A stretch of DNA of 64,000 nt from Rhizobium lentis (GCF_017352135.1 NZ_CP071457.1:248001-312000); one strand, 5' to 3'. Positions 9,030 to 18,583 are shown, counted from the stretch's first letter. Notes: generated from the letters alone by a model not told the origin. Numbers and translations are program-made.

Positions 9030-9704
9030 TCAGATGTCGACGACGAGGCCCTTGGCTCTCAGCACCGGTGCCAGATTGCTGACCTCGATGACCGATTTGC
9101 CCGCCTTGTAAGCGGCGATATATCCGGCTTCGGCATCTTCGCGCGCTTGCGACAGCCGGGCTGCTTCCTGGGCTTCCTGTCGGCGCACGACCACCAGACC
9201 GTCGGCATCGCCGACGATGATGTCGCCGGGATTGATGGTTTCGCCGCCGACGATGATCGGGTCGTTCACCGCGGCAACGGTTTCCTTCACCGTGCCCTTG
9301 ATGCAGACGCTGAGCGAGAAGACCGGGAAGCCGAGTTCCCGCAGCTGCAGCGTGTCGCGCACACCGGTATCGGTGACCAGTCCGCCGATGCCCTTGGCAA
9401 GGCAGGCATTGGCAAGCACATCGCCGAACGATCCGGCCTCTTCGTATTCGCCGGCCGAAACGACGATGATGTCTCCTGGCTTTGCGTAGTTGATGGCGAG
9501 CTGCAGCATGATGTTGTCACGCGGCGCGCATTTGACCGTAAAGGCCGGACCGCACAGTTTCATCCGGTAGTCGACGGGTTTGAGGCGGGAGGAAAGCGCG
9601 CCGCGGCGCCCCTGGGCTTCGTGGATGGTTGCGGGCGAAAATTTCGAAACGGCCTCGATGTCAGCTTTATCGGGCCGTTCAGCGATATCTTTTATATGGA
9701 TCAT
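9030..9704 (-). CDS. RraA family protein (4-hydroxy-4-methyl-2-oxoglutarate aldolase-like)
   Basis: 224 residues, RraA/dimethylmenaquinone-methyltransferase-like fold; many members outside enterobacteria are class II aldolases/decarboxylases acting on 4-hydroxy-4-methyl-2-oxoglutarate or oxaloacetate. Family motifs are visible as GDIIVVSAGEYEEAGSFGD and GGLVTDTGVRD (the latter with the conserved Arg-Asp) and GDIIVGDADGLVVV. The ATG at 9704 has GAGG five bases upstream; a frame from 9737 would start inside a hairpin and is rejected. It lies between the binding-protein gene and the uncharacterised gene, pointing to a keto-acid step in degradation of the imported compound. Confidence 0.85.
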   Translation of the reverse strand: MIHIKDIAERPDKADIEAVSKFSPATIHEAQGRRGALSSRLKPVDYRMKLCGPAFTVKCAPRDNIMLQLAINYAKPGDIIVVSAGEYEEAGSFGDVLANACLAKGIGGLVTDTGVRDTLQLRELGFPVFSLSVCIKGTVKETVAAVNDPIIVGGETINPGDIIVGDADGLVVVRRQEAQEAARLSQAREDAEAGYIAAYKAGKSVIEVSNLAPVLRAKGLVVDI

Positions 9705-9724
9705 GGATGCCTCACATCGTTGGC

Positions 9725-9749
9725 AGACGGCGGGCATATCCCGCCGTCT
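9725..9749. terminator. Perfect 10-bp hairpin between binding-protein gene and RraA-like gene
   Basis: AGACGGCGGG, a five-base CATAT loop, and CCCGCCGTCT form a perfect stem. The T-run follows only in the plus direction, against the transcription of both neighbours, so it would be a terminator for plus-strand transcription or, on the operon mRNA, an intercistronic stem that protects the abundant upstream binding-protein message. Confidence 0.55.
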
Positions 9750-9792
9750 TTTCTCGGTTGCATTGTCTTCGGGAGGTCCGAGACCGGTCGGT

Positions 9793-10629
9793 CTACGGGA
9801 TCGGGTCGAATTTCAGTTCGCTTAGCGGCACGACCTTGTCGGTGCGGGTCATCTTGTATTCGGTATTCGGGCCGAGCCACTTGTCCCAGATCTTGTTGAT
9901 CTCGCCGGACTCGTCCAGCTTGTGCAGGATCTCGTTGATCTTGGCGGTCAGCGCCGGCTGATCCTTGGCCATGCCGATGCCGATCGGCTGGTACAGCATC
10001 GGCTCCTCGATCATCCGCATTTCCTTGCCCTTGCTCTTCGATTCATTGACGAACTTGGTCGTCGTCATGGTGTTGGCCACCATTCCGCGCGCCTTGCCCT
10101 GCTGAACGGCGAGATAGGCAGAAGCAGTGTCCTGGAAGGTCAGCGGGTCGGATTTGTTGAGCTTGATCGACATTTCCGAGGTCGAGCCCTTGGTCGAGGC
10201 GATGCGCTGGCCTGCATAATCGGCCTTCTTCTTGCCGGCATCGTCTGCCGGCACGATCAGCATTTCCTTGGCGAGATAATAGGGGTCGCTGAACTGGATC
10301 TGCTCGGCGCGGCTCAGCGTATAGGCCAGGTTGGCGACGGTGATATCGACGCGGCCGAGCTTGACTTCTGGTACGCGGGCCTCGACCGACACCGGTTTGA
10401 TTTCAGCCTTGACGCCCAACTCCTTGGCGATGGCGCCGCAGAGATCGACGTCGAAACCGGCCATCTCGCGGGTCTTCGGATCGGGCGAAGCGAAGGGAGG
10501 AACGTCGGCGAAAGTCGCGCAGCGAAGGGTCTTCGCCGACATGATATTGTCGAGCTGATCGGCTTTCGCGGGTGCGGCGGCTGTTATGCCGGCCAATACG
10601 ACGGTGAGGCTCAGGTATTTCCAGTTCAT
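9793..10629 (-). CDS. Polar amino acid ABC transporter substrate-binding protein (family 3)
   Basis: 278 residues with a Sec signal peptide (MNWKYLSLTVVLAG, cleavage probably after AKA at residue 23) and the SBP_bac_3 fold. Typical segments are LRCATFADVPPFA, GFDVDLCGAIAKELG and GRVDITVANLAYT, the last close to the ligand-binding strand. The ATG at 10629 has AGGAG eight bases upstream. The cognate ATPase and two permeases lie directly upstream in the same operon. Ligand unknown; the family binds polar or charged amino acids and some opines. Confidence 0.92.
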   Translation of the reverse strand: MNWKYLSLTVVLAGITAAAPAKADQLDNIMSAKTLRCATFADVPPFASPDPKTREMAGFDVDLCGAIAKELGVKAEIKPVSVEARVPEVKLGRVDITVANLAYTLSRAEQIQFSDPYYLAKEMLIVPADDAGKKKADYAGQRIASTKGSTSEMSIKLNKSDPLTFQDTASAYLAVQQGKARGMVANTMTTTKFVNESKSKGKEMRMIEEPMLYQPIGIGMAKDQPALTAKINEILHKLDESGEINKIWDKWLGPNTEYKMTRTDKVVPLSELKFDPIP

Positions 10630-10660
10630 TGCTGTTCTCCTTTGTTTTTGGTGATTTGTA

Positions 10661-11425
10661 TCAGTGCCTGAGATCAGCGAGGAAACGCTGAGCCCGGGGA
10701 TGGGTCGGATTGGTGAAGAAAGCCTCCGGTGTCGCCATTTCGATGATCTGGCCGGCGTCGATGAACCAGATCCGATCCGCGACCTCGCGCGCAAAACCCA
10801 TTTCGTGGGTGACGCAGAGCATAGTCATGCCTTCGGACGCCAGGCTCTTCATGACGGCGAGAACCTCGCCGACCATTTCGGGATCGAGCGCGCTCGTCGG
10901 CTCGTCGAACAGCATCACCGGCGGCTCCATGGCAAGCGCACGGGCGATCGCCACCCGCTGCTGCTGGCCGCCGGACAACTGACCGGGATAGGCCCGGGCC
11001 TTGTCGGCGAGGCCGACCCGGTCGAGAAGCTTGAGCGCCTTTTCGTGTGCGACCTCGGGCGCGACACCCTTTACCCGGACCGGCGACATCGACACGTTTT
11101 CGGCCACCGAAAGATGCGGAAACAGGTTGAAGTTCTGGAATACGAAGCCGATCCGGCTGCGCATCGCGTTGAGTTCCTTCGCCCGCATCGATGCATGAAT
11201 GTTTTGCCCGTCGAGCGTGATCGATCCGCTGTTGATCTCCTCGAGCCGATTGATCGTGCGGATCAGCGTCGATTTTCCCGAGCCCGACGGACCGCAGATG
11301 ACCACCACCTCGCCGCGCGCAACCTGCGCATCGATATTCTTCAGGACCGGATAGTCGCCGTAGCTCTTGCAGACCTGCGAAAGCTGGATCGTCTGCGATG
11401 CCTGCGCTGAAACCGACATTGTCAT
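10661..11425 (-). CDS. Amino acid ABC transporter ATP-binding protein (GlnQ/HisP type)
   Basis: 254 residues, the usual size for PAAT-family ATPases. Walker [11 protein letters not shown] is near residues 44-53, signature [15 protein letters not shown] near 147, Walker [14 protein letters not shown] near 168, and the switch His in CVTHEMGFA. The ATG at 11425 overlaps the permease stop by ATGA and has CGGAG upstream; a second Met two codons later is possible. It energises the two following permeases in the amino acid importer. Confidence 0.94.
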   Translation of the reverse strand: MTMSVSAQASQTIQLSQVCKSYGDYPVLKNIDAQVARGEVVVICGPSGSGKSTLIRTINRLEEINSGSITLDGQNIHASMRAKELNAMRSRIGFVFQNFNLFPHLSVAENVSMSPVRVKGVAPEVAHEKALKLLDRVGLADKARAYPGQLSGGQQQRVAIARALAMEPPVMLFDEPTSALDPEMVGEVLAVMKSLASEGMTMLCVTHEMGFAREVADRIWFIDAGQIIEMATPEAFFTNPTHPRAQRFLADLRH

Positions 11426-12180
11426 AACTGCTCCGATACAATTTTCGACGGCGTGACCAGCGAGGCGACGGGAAGGCTGGAAAGACCGGCGCGCCGGCGG
11501 GTGATGCGCCGCTCGAGGCGATTTGCGAAGTAGGTGAGCGTCCAGCAGATGATGAAGTAGACGATCGCCAGGATGAGGAAGACCTGGAAAGGCTGCGTCA
11601 GGAGCTGGTTGTTGACCTGGCTCGCCGCAAAGGTCAGGTCCGGCACGTTGATCACGTAGCCGAGCGTCGTGTCCTTGATCGTCGAGACGAAGGTGGAGAT
11701 GATGCTCGGGATCATGTTGTAGAGCGCCTGCGGCAGGATGATGTAACGCATCGCGCCGAAATAGCCGTGGCCAAGCGCACGCGCGGCGTCCATCTGTCCG
11801 GGTCCGAGCGCGACGATGCCGGCGCGGACGACTTCGCTAAGGAAGGCGCTCTGATAGACCACGAGCGTCGTCAGCATGGTGACGAAGCTCGGCACGTCGG
11901 CGCCGGTCATGAGCGGCACGAGGAAATAGCTCCACAGGATGAGCATCAACAGCGGTACGCCGCGGGTGAAATAAACAAGCGCGGTGACCGGCCAGCGCAG
12001 CAGCGGCGATTTGGAGAGCCGCGCCATTGCAAACAGGATGCTCACCGGAAAGGCGAGAGCGATGCTGAGCGCCGAAAGGATCAGGGTATTGGCGAGCCCG
12101 CCGAGCGGCCCGTTCGGATATTGGCCGATCAAGAGCAGGAGCCAGTAGTCGCGGATGATGGCGATCATGTCCTGGATCAT
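11422..12180 (-). CDS. Amino acid ABC transporter permease
   Basis: 252 residues, HisM/GlnP-like inner-membrane permease with about five membrane spans. The EAA coupling loop appears as [28 protein letters not shown]. The N-terminal stretch and the [12 protein letters not shown] segment are typical of the family. Overlaps the second permease by ATGA at its start and the ATPase at its end, so the transporter genes are translationally coupled. Confidence 0.92.
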   Translation of the reverse strand: MIQDMIAIIRDYWLLLLIGQYPNGPLGGLANTLILSALSIALAFPVSILFAMARLSKSPLLRWPVTALVYFTRGVPLLMLILWSYFLVPLMTGADVPSFVTMLTTLVVYQSAFLSEVVRAGIVALGPGQMDAARALGHGYFGAMRYIILPQALYNMIPSIISTFVSTIKDTTLGYVINVPDLTFAASQVNNQLLTQPFQVFLILAIVYFIICWTLTYFANRLERRITRRRAGLSSLPVASLVTPSKIVSEQL

Positions 12181-12884
12181 GCGCGGGCACTCCTGGCAGG
12201 ATCTGCGCGCATCGATAGATAGGCGCCGATGCTCATGATCACGAGCGAGAAGAATAGGTAGAGAACCGTTCCAATCAGGTAGATCTCAAAGGTCCGGAAG
12301 CTGAGGTTTTCGATTTCCTTGACGGCGTGCGTCAGTTCCGACGCGCCAATAACGACGGCGAGACTGCTGTTCTTGAACAGGGAGACGCTGTGATTGACGA
12401 GCGGCGGCAGCGCATTGCGCACGCCCTGCGGCATGATGACGAAACGCGTCGCCGAGACGTAGCCGTGACCGAGTGCGCGAGCTGCCTGCATCTGGCCGTC
12501 ACCGACCGAGCGCACGCCCGAACGCAGATCTTCGCTGAAATAGGCGGCCTGGCAGAGCCCGAGGCCGATCACGGCGAAGATCGCCTCGGCATTATGGCTG
12601 GCGAGCCATGTCGCAACCCCGCTGGGCATCAGGGTGAAAATCCCGAAATACCACAGCATGAGTTGCACCAGGGTCGGGACGTTCCGGTGATAAGAAACGT
12701 AAGCGGCGACCAACGGGTCACCGAAGCGAAAGGGCGACAGGCGCACTCCGAGCAGCAGCAGGGCCAGCGCCATCGCCATCGACCAGGATCCGGCATAGAT
12801 GATGAAGGTCATCTTGATGCCGTGCAGCAGCATGGCGGCATAATCGGGATTTCCGAGGATCTCCGAAAGGTCGAAACCGCTCAC
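12177..12884 (-). CDS. Amino acid ABC transporter permease
   Basis: 235 residues, second HisM/GlnP-like permease. The EAA loop is [28 protein letters not shown], closely matching its partner. About five membrane spans are visible (for example MTFIIYAGSWSMAMALALLLL). Overlaps the SDR gene upstream and the other permease downstream by four bases each. The pair forms the heterodimeric channel. Confidence 0.92.
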   Translation of the reverse strand: MSGFDLSEILGNPDYAAMLLHGIKMTFIIYAGSWSMAMALALLLLGVRLSPFRFGDPLVAAYVSYHRNVPTLVQLMLWYFGIFTLMPSGVATWLASHNAEAIFAVIGLGLCQAAYFSEDLRSGVRSVGDGQMQAARALGHGYVSATRFVIMPQGVRNALPPLVNHSVSLFKNSSLAVVIGASELTHAVKEIENLSFRTFEIYLIGTVLYLFFSLVIMSIGAYLSMRADPARSARA

Positions 12885-13660
12885 GGTTTTGGCTCCCCGG
12901 ATTGATCCGACTGCGCCGCGGGCTGCGGCTTTGCCGTCTGCAGCCCGCCCATGACCTGCAGTGTCGGCGTGATCTCCATATGTCCGATGTTGACGGCGAC
13001 GGGGGCTGCGATGGCGAAGGCGATCGCATCGGCGATATCGGCCGCCTGCGGCAGTTCAAAACCGTCGATGAACCTTTCCCGGACGCTGGGATCATTGCCG
13101 TGGACGTGATTGAAAATATCGGTGGCGACACGGCCGGGGCAGATTTCGGTGACCCGCACCCGCTTGCCGAAGGCATCGATGCGCAGCTGGTTGGACAGCA
13201 TGCTTACCCCTGCCTTGGTGGCGTGGTAGGAGGAGTTGCCGCCGAAATTATAGGCGCCGGCGATCGAAGAAATGTTGATGACATGGCCGCGGTCCCGCGC
13301 CACCATGCCGGGCACGACCAGGCGGCAGAGATGCAGGACCGCGCGGAGATTGACGTCGACGAGGAGATCGATATCGCCCTCGTCGGCCTCCAGGAACTTC
13401 TTCGGCCGGTCGACGCCGGCATTGTTGACGAGAATGTCGAATTCCACCCGACCCGCAAGCTCGGCCATCGCCTGCCGGTCGGTGACGTCGATGATGTGAG
13501 GAATGCAGCCGGTCCGTGCTGCCAGCTGCTGCAGCGCTTCGCCGCTGCGGGCGACGGCGTGGACCTCGATGTTCTCCCGGCGGAGCCGTTCCACCACGGC
13601 GGCGCCGATACCGGAGGATGCGCCGGTCACCAGTGCGGTCTTGTAGTCGGAGAATGGCAT
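12881..13660 (-). CDS. SDR family oxidoreductase
   Basis: 259 residues, classical short-chain dehydrogenase. The cofactor motif is TGASSGIG (residues 11-18), the NNAG motif follows at about 87-90, and the catalytic Tyr and Lys are in YHATK. It most resembles NADP-dependent 3-hydroxy acid or serine dehydrogenases (YdfG-like), but specificity cannot be read. The last 25 residues are low-complexity and hydrophilic. It is the first gene of the minus-strand amino acid transport operon and is divergent from a LysR gene 256 bases away. Confidence 0.88.
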   Translation of the reverse strand: MPFSDYKTALVTGASSGIGAAVVERLRRENIEVHAVARSGEALQQLAARTGCIPHIIDVTDRQAMAELAGRVEFDILVNNAGVDRPKKFLEADEGDIDLLVDVNLRAVLHLCRLVVPGMVARDRGHVINISSIAGAYNFGGNSSYHATKAGVSMLSNQLRIDAFGKRVRVTEICPGRVATDIFNHVHGNDPSVRERFIDGFELPQAADIADAIAFAIAAPVAVNIGHMEITPTLQVMGGLQTAKPQPAAQSDQSGEPKP

Positions 13661-13916
13661 TGTCGTTCCCTTATTGTTGATCCAAACAGTAGCGAAGCTT
13701 TAACCCCTTGCCTAAGACCGATTATCTCTGGAGCAATAAGCAACGGTTATGGAGCCTCGGGCGGCGGCCGAAGACGAGGAAGAGGCGATGTCGGCGCCCT
13801 TCGGCGGCGTCCGCGCCTCATCAAAACCCCGGCGGCTTCGCGATCGCCTCGCGTTGCAAAAGCCAGGCGCGTCTGCAAACATGCGAGCCGCAGATCAGAA
13901 CGGTTTCCCGATCCCC

Positions 13917-14822
13917 ATGGACATCAGACGCCTCAAATCCTTCATCGTCATCGTCGACAGCGGCAGCATTACGCGGGCGGCGGATCTCCTGCATATCGCC
14001 CAGCCGGCTCTCAGCCAGCAGCTGGCGGCACTGGAGGAGCATTTCGGCCAAAAGCTGCTGATCCGCAGCCAGCAGGGCGTCAGCATGACCGACGCGGGCC
14101 ATGCGGTGTATCGCCATGCGCAGATTATCCTCCGGCAGATGGAGCAGGCGCAAGCGGATGCATCGGCCGCCGGCAATTCGCTTGCCGGGCGGGTCTCCGT
14201 CGGCCTCGTCCCCTTCAGCAGCGCTGCAACACTATCGGTCGACCTGCTGGCGGAAACCCGGAAACGGCATCCCGGCATCCTGCTGCATCTGACCGAAAGC
14301 GTCGGCCAGACCTATAGCCAGATGATCATGAACGGCCGGCTGGAGATGGCGCTGCTCCATGGCACCGGACCGATCAAAGGCGTGCGGTTCGAACCGATCC
14401 TCAGCGAGGAGTTTTTTCTCGTCGCGCATCGCGATTTTGCCATCGAAGCGGATGCGAAACCTGTTCCGATCAATGCACTCGATGGAATGCCGCTGCTGTT
14501 GCCGCCAGCCTATAATTTCGTTCGCCGCGCCGTCGACACCGCCTTCACGCGCACCCGCACCAATTTGAAGGTCGTGGCCGAAGTCGAAATCGTCCGGACG
14601 CTGGCCCGCGCGGTCGGCAGCGGTCTCGGCGCGACCATCATGCCGAAAGCCATCGCCGATCGCATCGTGTCGGAATCGAGCGAGCCGCTGATCTGCCGTC
14701 TCGTCTCTCCGCGGATCGAAGAAACCCTGTCGCTGTGCGTTTCCGACCAGAATCCCCTGTCGGAACCAGCCCTTGCCGTCCACGACATCCTGCTCGAGCT
14801 GACGGCGCGGCTGAAAGACTGA
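13917..14822 (+). CDS. LysR family transcriptional regulator
   Basis: 301 residues, full-length LysR regulator: winged helix-turn-helix at residues 1-60 (RRLKSFIVIVDSGSITRAADLLHIAQPALSQQ region) and an effector-binding domain after about 90. The start at 13917 is chosen because LysR proteins begin one to three residues before the first helix; in-frame ATG 13881 and a start at 13749 are possible but have no better ribosome site. It is divergent from the SDR/amino acid transport operon and is the likely regulator of it. Its 3' end converges with the aminotransferase gene, 11 bases apart. Confidence 0.88.
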   Translation: MDIRRLKSFIVIVDSGSITRAADLLHIAQPALSQQLAALEEHFGQKLLIRSQQGVSMTDAGHAVYRHAQIILRQMEQAQADASAAGNSLAGRVSVGLVPFSSAATLSVDLLAETRKRHPGILLHLTESVGQTYSQMIMNGRLEMALLHGTGPIKGVRFEPILSEEFFLVAHRDFAIEADAKPVPINALDGMPLLLPPAYNFVRRAVDTAFTRTRTNLKVVAEVEIVRTLARAVGSGLGATIMPKAIADRIVSESSEPLICRLVSPRIEETLSLCVSDQNPLSEPALAVHDILLELTARLKD

Positions 14823-14833
14823 GGCAGCTGCGC

Positions 14834-16036
14834 TCAGCGCATGTCCTTGCAAAACTCGGCGATGCGGGCACAGCCTTCGCCGAGTTTCTCCATGCTCGTG
14901 GCGTAGGAAATGCGGAAGAAGGGGCTCATTCCGTAAGCCGCCCCTTGCACGGTCGCGACATGATGCTCGTCGACGAGTGCCATGACGAAATCGACATCGG
15001 TCTCGATCTTGCGCCCGCCCCTGCTGGTCTTGCCAATCAGACCCGATATATTGGGATAGATGTAGAAGGCGCCTTCGGGCCTGTGGCAGCGCAACCCTTC
15101 CACCTCAGACAATTTGTCGAGAACGAAGTCGCGCCTTTGCTTGTAGATTGCCGCACGCTCCTTCAAAAGATCCTGAGGCCCGTCGAGCGCCGCAGTCGCC
15201 GCCGCCTGCGTGAGCGTCGCGATGCCGCCGCCATTCTGGCCGTTGACGTTGCTGACGGCGGAGATCAGATCTTTCGGTCCGGCGCAGAAGCCGAGCCGCC
15301 AGCCGGTCATCGCATAGGCCTTGGAGACGCCGTTCATCGTCAGGACGCGATCGTACAATCTCGGCTCGACTTCCGCGATCGTGCAGAACTGGAAGTCGTC
15401 ATAAACCAGGTGTTCGTAGATGTCGTCGGTCATGATCCAGACGTGGGGATGGCGCAGCATGACCTCGGCGATGGCGGCCATCTCCGCCCGGGAGCAGGCT
15501 GCCCCGGTCGGATTGTTCGGAAAATTCAGGAAGAGCCATTTGGTGCGCGGCGTGATCGCTGCCTCCAGATCCTCCGCACGCAGTTTGAAGCCGGTCTCTT
15601 CATGGCAGGCAACGGCGACCGGAACGCCGCCGGCGAATTTGACGATGTCGGCATAGCTGACCCAGGAGGGCGTCGGGATGACCACCTCGTCGCCGGGATT
15701 GCAGGTTGCCAGCATGGCATTGAAGATCACCTGCTTGCCGCCGCCCGACACGACGATCTGGCTGGCATCGTAGTCGAGATTATTGTCGCGCTTGAACTTC
15801 CGGATGATCGCGGCCTTGAGCGGCGGCGTACCGTCCATCGGCGGATATTTCGTATCGCCGGCAAGCGCGGCCGCATGGGCCGCCTCGATCGCGTGCGCCG
15901 GCGTGGGGAAATCCGGCTCGCCGGAGGACAGGCTGACGACCTTGATCCCTTTGGCGGCCAGTTCCCGGGCGCGCTGGGTCATGGCGGCGGAGGCGGAGAT
16001 GGAAACGTTTTTCAAGCGGTCGGCTTTGATGGACAT
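14834..16036 (-). CDS. Pyridoxal-dependent aminotransferase class I (aspartate aminotransferase-like)
   Basis: 400 residues, fold-type I aminotransferase similar to rhizobial AatA. The PLP lysine is in NGVSKAYAMTGWRLGF (about residue 240) and the substrate Arg lies in ISYATS region near the C terminus (FFRISYATSMEKLGEG). The N-terminal LSSGEPDFPTPAHA is the substrate-binding arm. It is the last gene of the biotin/Pxp operon, 59 bases after pxpA, suggesting it handles an amino acid released by that pathway, such as glutamate or a derivative. Confidence 0.9.
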   Translation of the reverse strand: MSIKADRLKNVSISASAAMTQRARELAAKGIKVVSLSSGEPDFPTPAHAIEAAHAAALAGDTKYPPMDGTPPLKAAIIRKFKRDNNLDYDASQIVVSGGGKQVIFNAMLATCNPGDEVVIPTPSWVSYADIVKFAGGVPVAVACHEETGFKLRAEDLEAAITPRTKWLFLNFPNNPTGAACSRAEMAAIAEVMLRHPHVWIMTDDIYEHLVYDDFQFCTIAEVEPRLYDRVLTMNGVSKAYAMTGWRLGFCAGPKDLISAVSNVNGQNGGGIATLTQAAATAALDGPQDLLKERAAIYKQRRDFVLDKLSEVEGLRCHRPEGAFYIYPNISGLIGKTSRGGRKIETDVDFVMALVDEHHVATVQGAAYGMSPFFRISYATSMEKLGEGCARIAEFCKDMR

Positions 16037-16095
16037 CGGAATGGTCCTTCGATGAGGGAGGGGAGTGGGTGTCGTCGCAGGCGATCGGGATTATC

Positions 16096-16863
16096 TCATT
16101 CGGCGAGTTCGGCGGCGGGAGCGAGCGTCGCGCCCCTGGCTTCAATCTCGCCGCGCACGATGCTGGCAAGCTCCAGCGCGCCGGGCGTGTCACTGTGGAC
16201 GAGAATGGAGCGCGCCGGCATTGCGATCACGGCGCCATCGATCGTCGTCACGGTTCCTTCGAGGAGGAATTGTCGTACGCGTGCGCGCACTGCGGCTTCG
16301 TCCTTGACGAGGGCGCCGGCGAGCCCGCGGGCGACAAGTCTGCCCTCGGCGTCATAGGCCCGGTCGGCAAGGAAAAGCGCCAGCGTCTTCAGGCGGGCGC
16401 GTTTGGCCGCCCGCTCGATCTCGCTTCCCGACGTGACGAAGACGACAAGATTGGCGTCGACGGTAGCGATCGCATCCATCATCAGGTCGGCGAGCTCGGG
16501 ATCACGGTTGACCATGTTGCCCATGGCCGCATGGAAGCTGATATGCGAGACGGCGACACGCTCGCTTTTGGCGATCGCCGTCAAGGCGCCGAGCTGGTAG
16601 AGCATCTGCTGGCGCAGCTCATCCGCCGGAAACGGTATTTCGCGCCGGCCAAAGCCCAGACGGTCGGGCAGGCCGGGATGGGCGCCGATGCCGACGCCAT
16701 TCAGTTTCGCCAGCCGCACCATGCGCCCCATCGTATCCGGGTCGCCGCCGTGGAAACCGCAGGCGATATTGGCCGACGAGATGATTTTCATCATCGCTTC
16801 GTCGTCGCACAGGCGGTAGGGACCAAATCCTTCACCCATGTCGGAATTCAGATCGATCTTCAT
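16096..16863 (-). CDS. pxpA: 5-oxoprolinase subunit PxpA (LamB/YcsF family)
   Basis: 255 residues, full length for the LamB/YcsF family now known as 5-oxoprolinase subunit A. It opens with the family hallmark MKIDLNSDMGEGFGPY, followed by SSANIACGFHGGDP (residues about 30-43) and VGIGAHPGLPDRLGFGRR. A very good ribosome site (AAAGGAGG) precedes the ATG at 16863. With PxpB and PxpC it opens the lactam ring of 5-oxoproline using ATP. The gene follows pxpC by 20 bases. Confidence 0.92.
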   Translation of the reverse strand: MKIDLNSDMGEGFGPYRLCDDEAMMKIISSANIACGFHGGDPDTMGRMVRLAKLNGVGIGAHPGLPDRLGFGRREIPFPADELRQQMLYQLGALTAIAKSERVAVSHISFHAAMGNMVNRDPELADLMMDAIATVDANLVVFVTSGSEIERAAKRARLKTLALFLADRAYDAEGRLVARGLAGALVKDEAAVRARVRQFLLEGTVTTIDGAVIAMPARSILVHSDTPGALELASIVRGEIEARGATLAPAAELAE

Positions 16864-16883
16864 CAGTTCCTCCTTTCGATGGC

Positions 16884-17879
16884 CTATGCCATCGCCTTCA
16901 GGGCGCGCTTGACCATCCGGGACGTCTGCCTAATATCGTCGACATAGCGGGCGACGGCTCGTTCCACCGTTCGGGCCTCCGCATGCGTCGACCGGACGAA
17001 TTGCAGCCGGGCACCGATGCGGGCTTGCCCGAGTCGCCAGAGATCACATTCGATCACGCCGGCGATCTTCGGATAGCCGCCGGCGGTATTCGCGTCGCTC
17101 ATCTGCACGATCGGTTCACCGCCGGGCGGCACCTGTATGACGCCGGGCACGACGCCGTGGGAGCGCATCTCGACCGATGCGGTCGGCGTGATCGGCTCGC
17201 CGGACAGGCGGTAGCCCGTGCGGTCGCTTCGCGAGGAGATCCTCCAGGTCTGGCGCCAGAATGCTTCGCCGTCTCCGGCGAAAAGCTCGTGCTCGCCGGC
17301 CGGCAGGGCGCGGATCGGCAGTACGCCGTCGACAGACGCCGGGAAGACATCGCACAGCGCCGCGGCCGGCTCGACGACCGCAAGGCCAGCGGCCGGCAGC
17401 ATGGTGATTTCCGCGTCCTGGCCGAGCGCGATCCGATCGCCTTTCGCGAGCGGCCGGCCGGCATTGCCGCCGAAGCCGCCACGCAGAGACGTGCTGCGCG
17501 AGCCCATGACGACGGGGATATCGAGCCCGCCTCCAAGCGCGATATAGGCACGCGCAAGCCGCGGAGGCTGCTTCAGTTCGAGAACCTGTCCGGCCTCGGC
17601 GGCATAGGCGCACCAGGGAAAAAGTTCCGATCCGTCGAGATCAGGATTACCGTCGGCGCCGGTGACGGTAAAGACGGCGCGCTGCTCGAAACGCAGGCGG
17701 AACGGAAAGGTCTGCACCTCGATCACGGCGGCATTCTCCTCATTGCCGACGAGAATATTGCCGATCCGGACCGCCAGCGGATCCATGGCGCCGCTCGCCG
17801 TGACGCCGATGTCGCGATAGCCGGGACGTCCGAGGTCCTGTACCGTATTGAACGGGCCGCTTTCCAGGATTTCGATCAT
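16884..17879 (-). CDS. pxpC: 5-oxoprolinase subunit PxpC / KipA-type 'biotin-dependent carboxyltransferase' family protein
   Basis: 331 residues, AHS2/KipA family. Characteristic segments are GPFNTVQDLGRPGYRDIGVTASGAMD (residues 8-33), the family RSTSLRGGFGG and the C-terminal MSDANTAGGYPKIAGVIECD. The family supplies 5-oxoprolinase subunit C and is also homologous to part of the carboxyltransferase domain of urea carboxylase. The ATG at 17879 overlaps the stop of pxpB (ATGA); an open frame extending to 18308 is only read-through in another gene. Confidence 0.9.
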   Translation of the reverse strand: MIEILESGPFNTVQDLGRPGYRDIGVTASGAMDPLAVRIGNILVGNEENAAVIEVQTFPFRLRFEQRAVFTVTGADGNPDLDGSELFPWCAYAAEAGQVLELKQPPRLARAYIALGGGLDIPVVMGSRSTSLRGGFGGNAGRPLAKGDRIALGQDAEITMLPAAGLAVVEPAAALCDVFPASVDGVLPIRALPAGEHELFAGDGEAFWRQTWRISSRSDRTGYRLSGEPITPTASVEMRSHGVVPGVIQVPPGGEPIVQMSDANTAGGYPKIAGVIECDLWRLGQARIGARLQFVRSTHAEARTVERAVARYVDDIRQTSRMVKRALKAMA

Positions 17880-18583
17880 AGTTCGATCCTTGCCGGCAGG
17901 AACCGCACCGTATCGCCCGGCGCCATCATGGCGGGGGTCGGCGAATTCGGGTCGAACATCTCGAGCGTCGCAAAGCCGATCGAATTCCAGCCGTTCGGAC
18001 CCGTGAGCATGGCGACGCCGGTCTGCATGCCGCCGATGGTCACGCATCCCTTCGCCATCTTCAGTGATGGCATGGTCTTTCGCGGCATGTAGATGCGGGG
18101 ATCGAGGCCGTGCAGATAGCCGAAACCGGGCGCGCTGCCCACGGCGAAGACACGGTAGGTGGCCTGGTGATGGATGCGGACGACCTCGCGGTCGCTCAAG
18201 CCGGAGAGATCGCAAAGGGCCGGAAGATCGGTCGCATGTTCGCCGCCGTAATGGACCGGGATCTCGATGATCTTGCCCTTGAGATCGATGCTCTGCGCAT
18301 TCTCCCACGCCTCCAGCAGCCGGACGACCACCGCGTCCGGATCTTCGGGCGTCTCCTTGAAGATCACCAGCAGGTTGGTCATGCCGGGGATGTCTTCAGC
18401 GAGATCCGGCCAGCCCTTGACGGTCTGGGACAGAGCCCAGATCCGCCGCTGCGCGACCAGGTCGAAATCGCCGGGCGCCTCGAGCAAAAAGGCTCTGGCG
18501 CCGATTGCGGAAACCCGCGCCCGGCTTTGGGTGGCCGGAACGATCTCGCGCTGTGATGCGTGTCTGTTCGTCGTGACGGTCAT
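17876..18583 (-). CDS. pxpB: 5-oxoprolinase subunit PxpB (KipI/AHS1 family)
   Basis: 235 residues, allophanate-hydrolase-subunit-1/KipI family. Family hallmarks are EIPVHYGGEHATDLPALCDLSG, VGSAPGFGYLHGLDPRIYMPRK and GSVTIGG-type strand seen as CVTIGGMQTGVAM. It pairs with PxpC. Start and stop overlap neighbours by ATGA. An extra hydrophilic N-terminal segment of about 25 residues precedes the conserved domain. Confidence 0.91.
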   Translation of the reverse strand: MTVTTNRHASQREIVPATQSRARVSAIGARAFLLEAPGDFDLVAQRRIWALSQTVKGWPDLAEDIPGMTNLLVIFKETPEDPDAVVVRLLEAWENAQSIDLKGKIIEIPVHYGGEHATDLPALCDLSGLSDREVVRIHHQATYRVFAVGSAPGFGYLHGLDPRIYMPRKTMPSLKMAKGCVTIGGMQTGVAMLTGPNGWNSIGFATLEMFDPNSPTPAMMAPGDTVRFLPARIEL

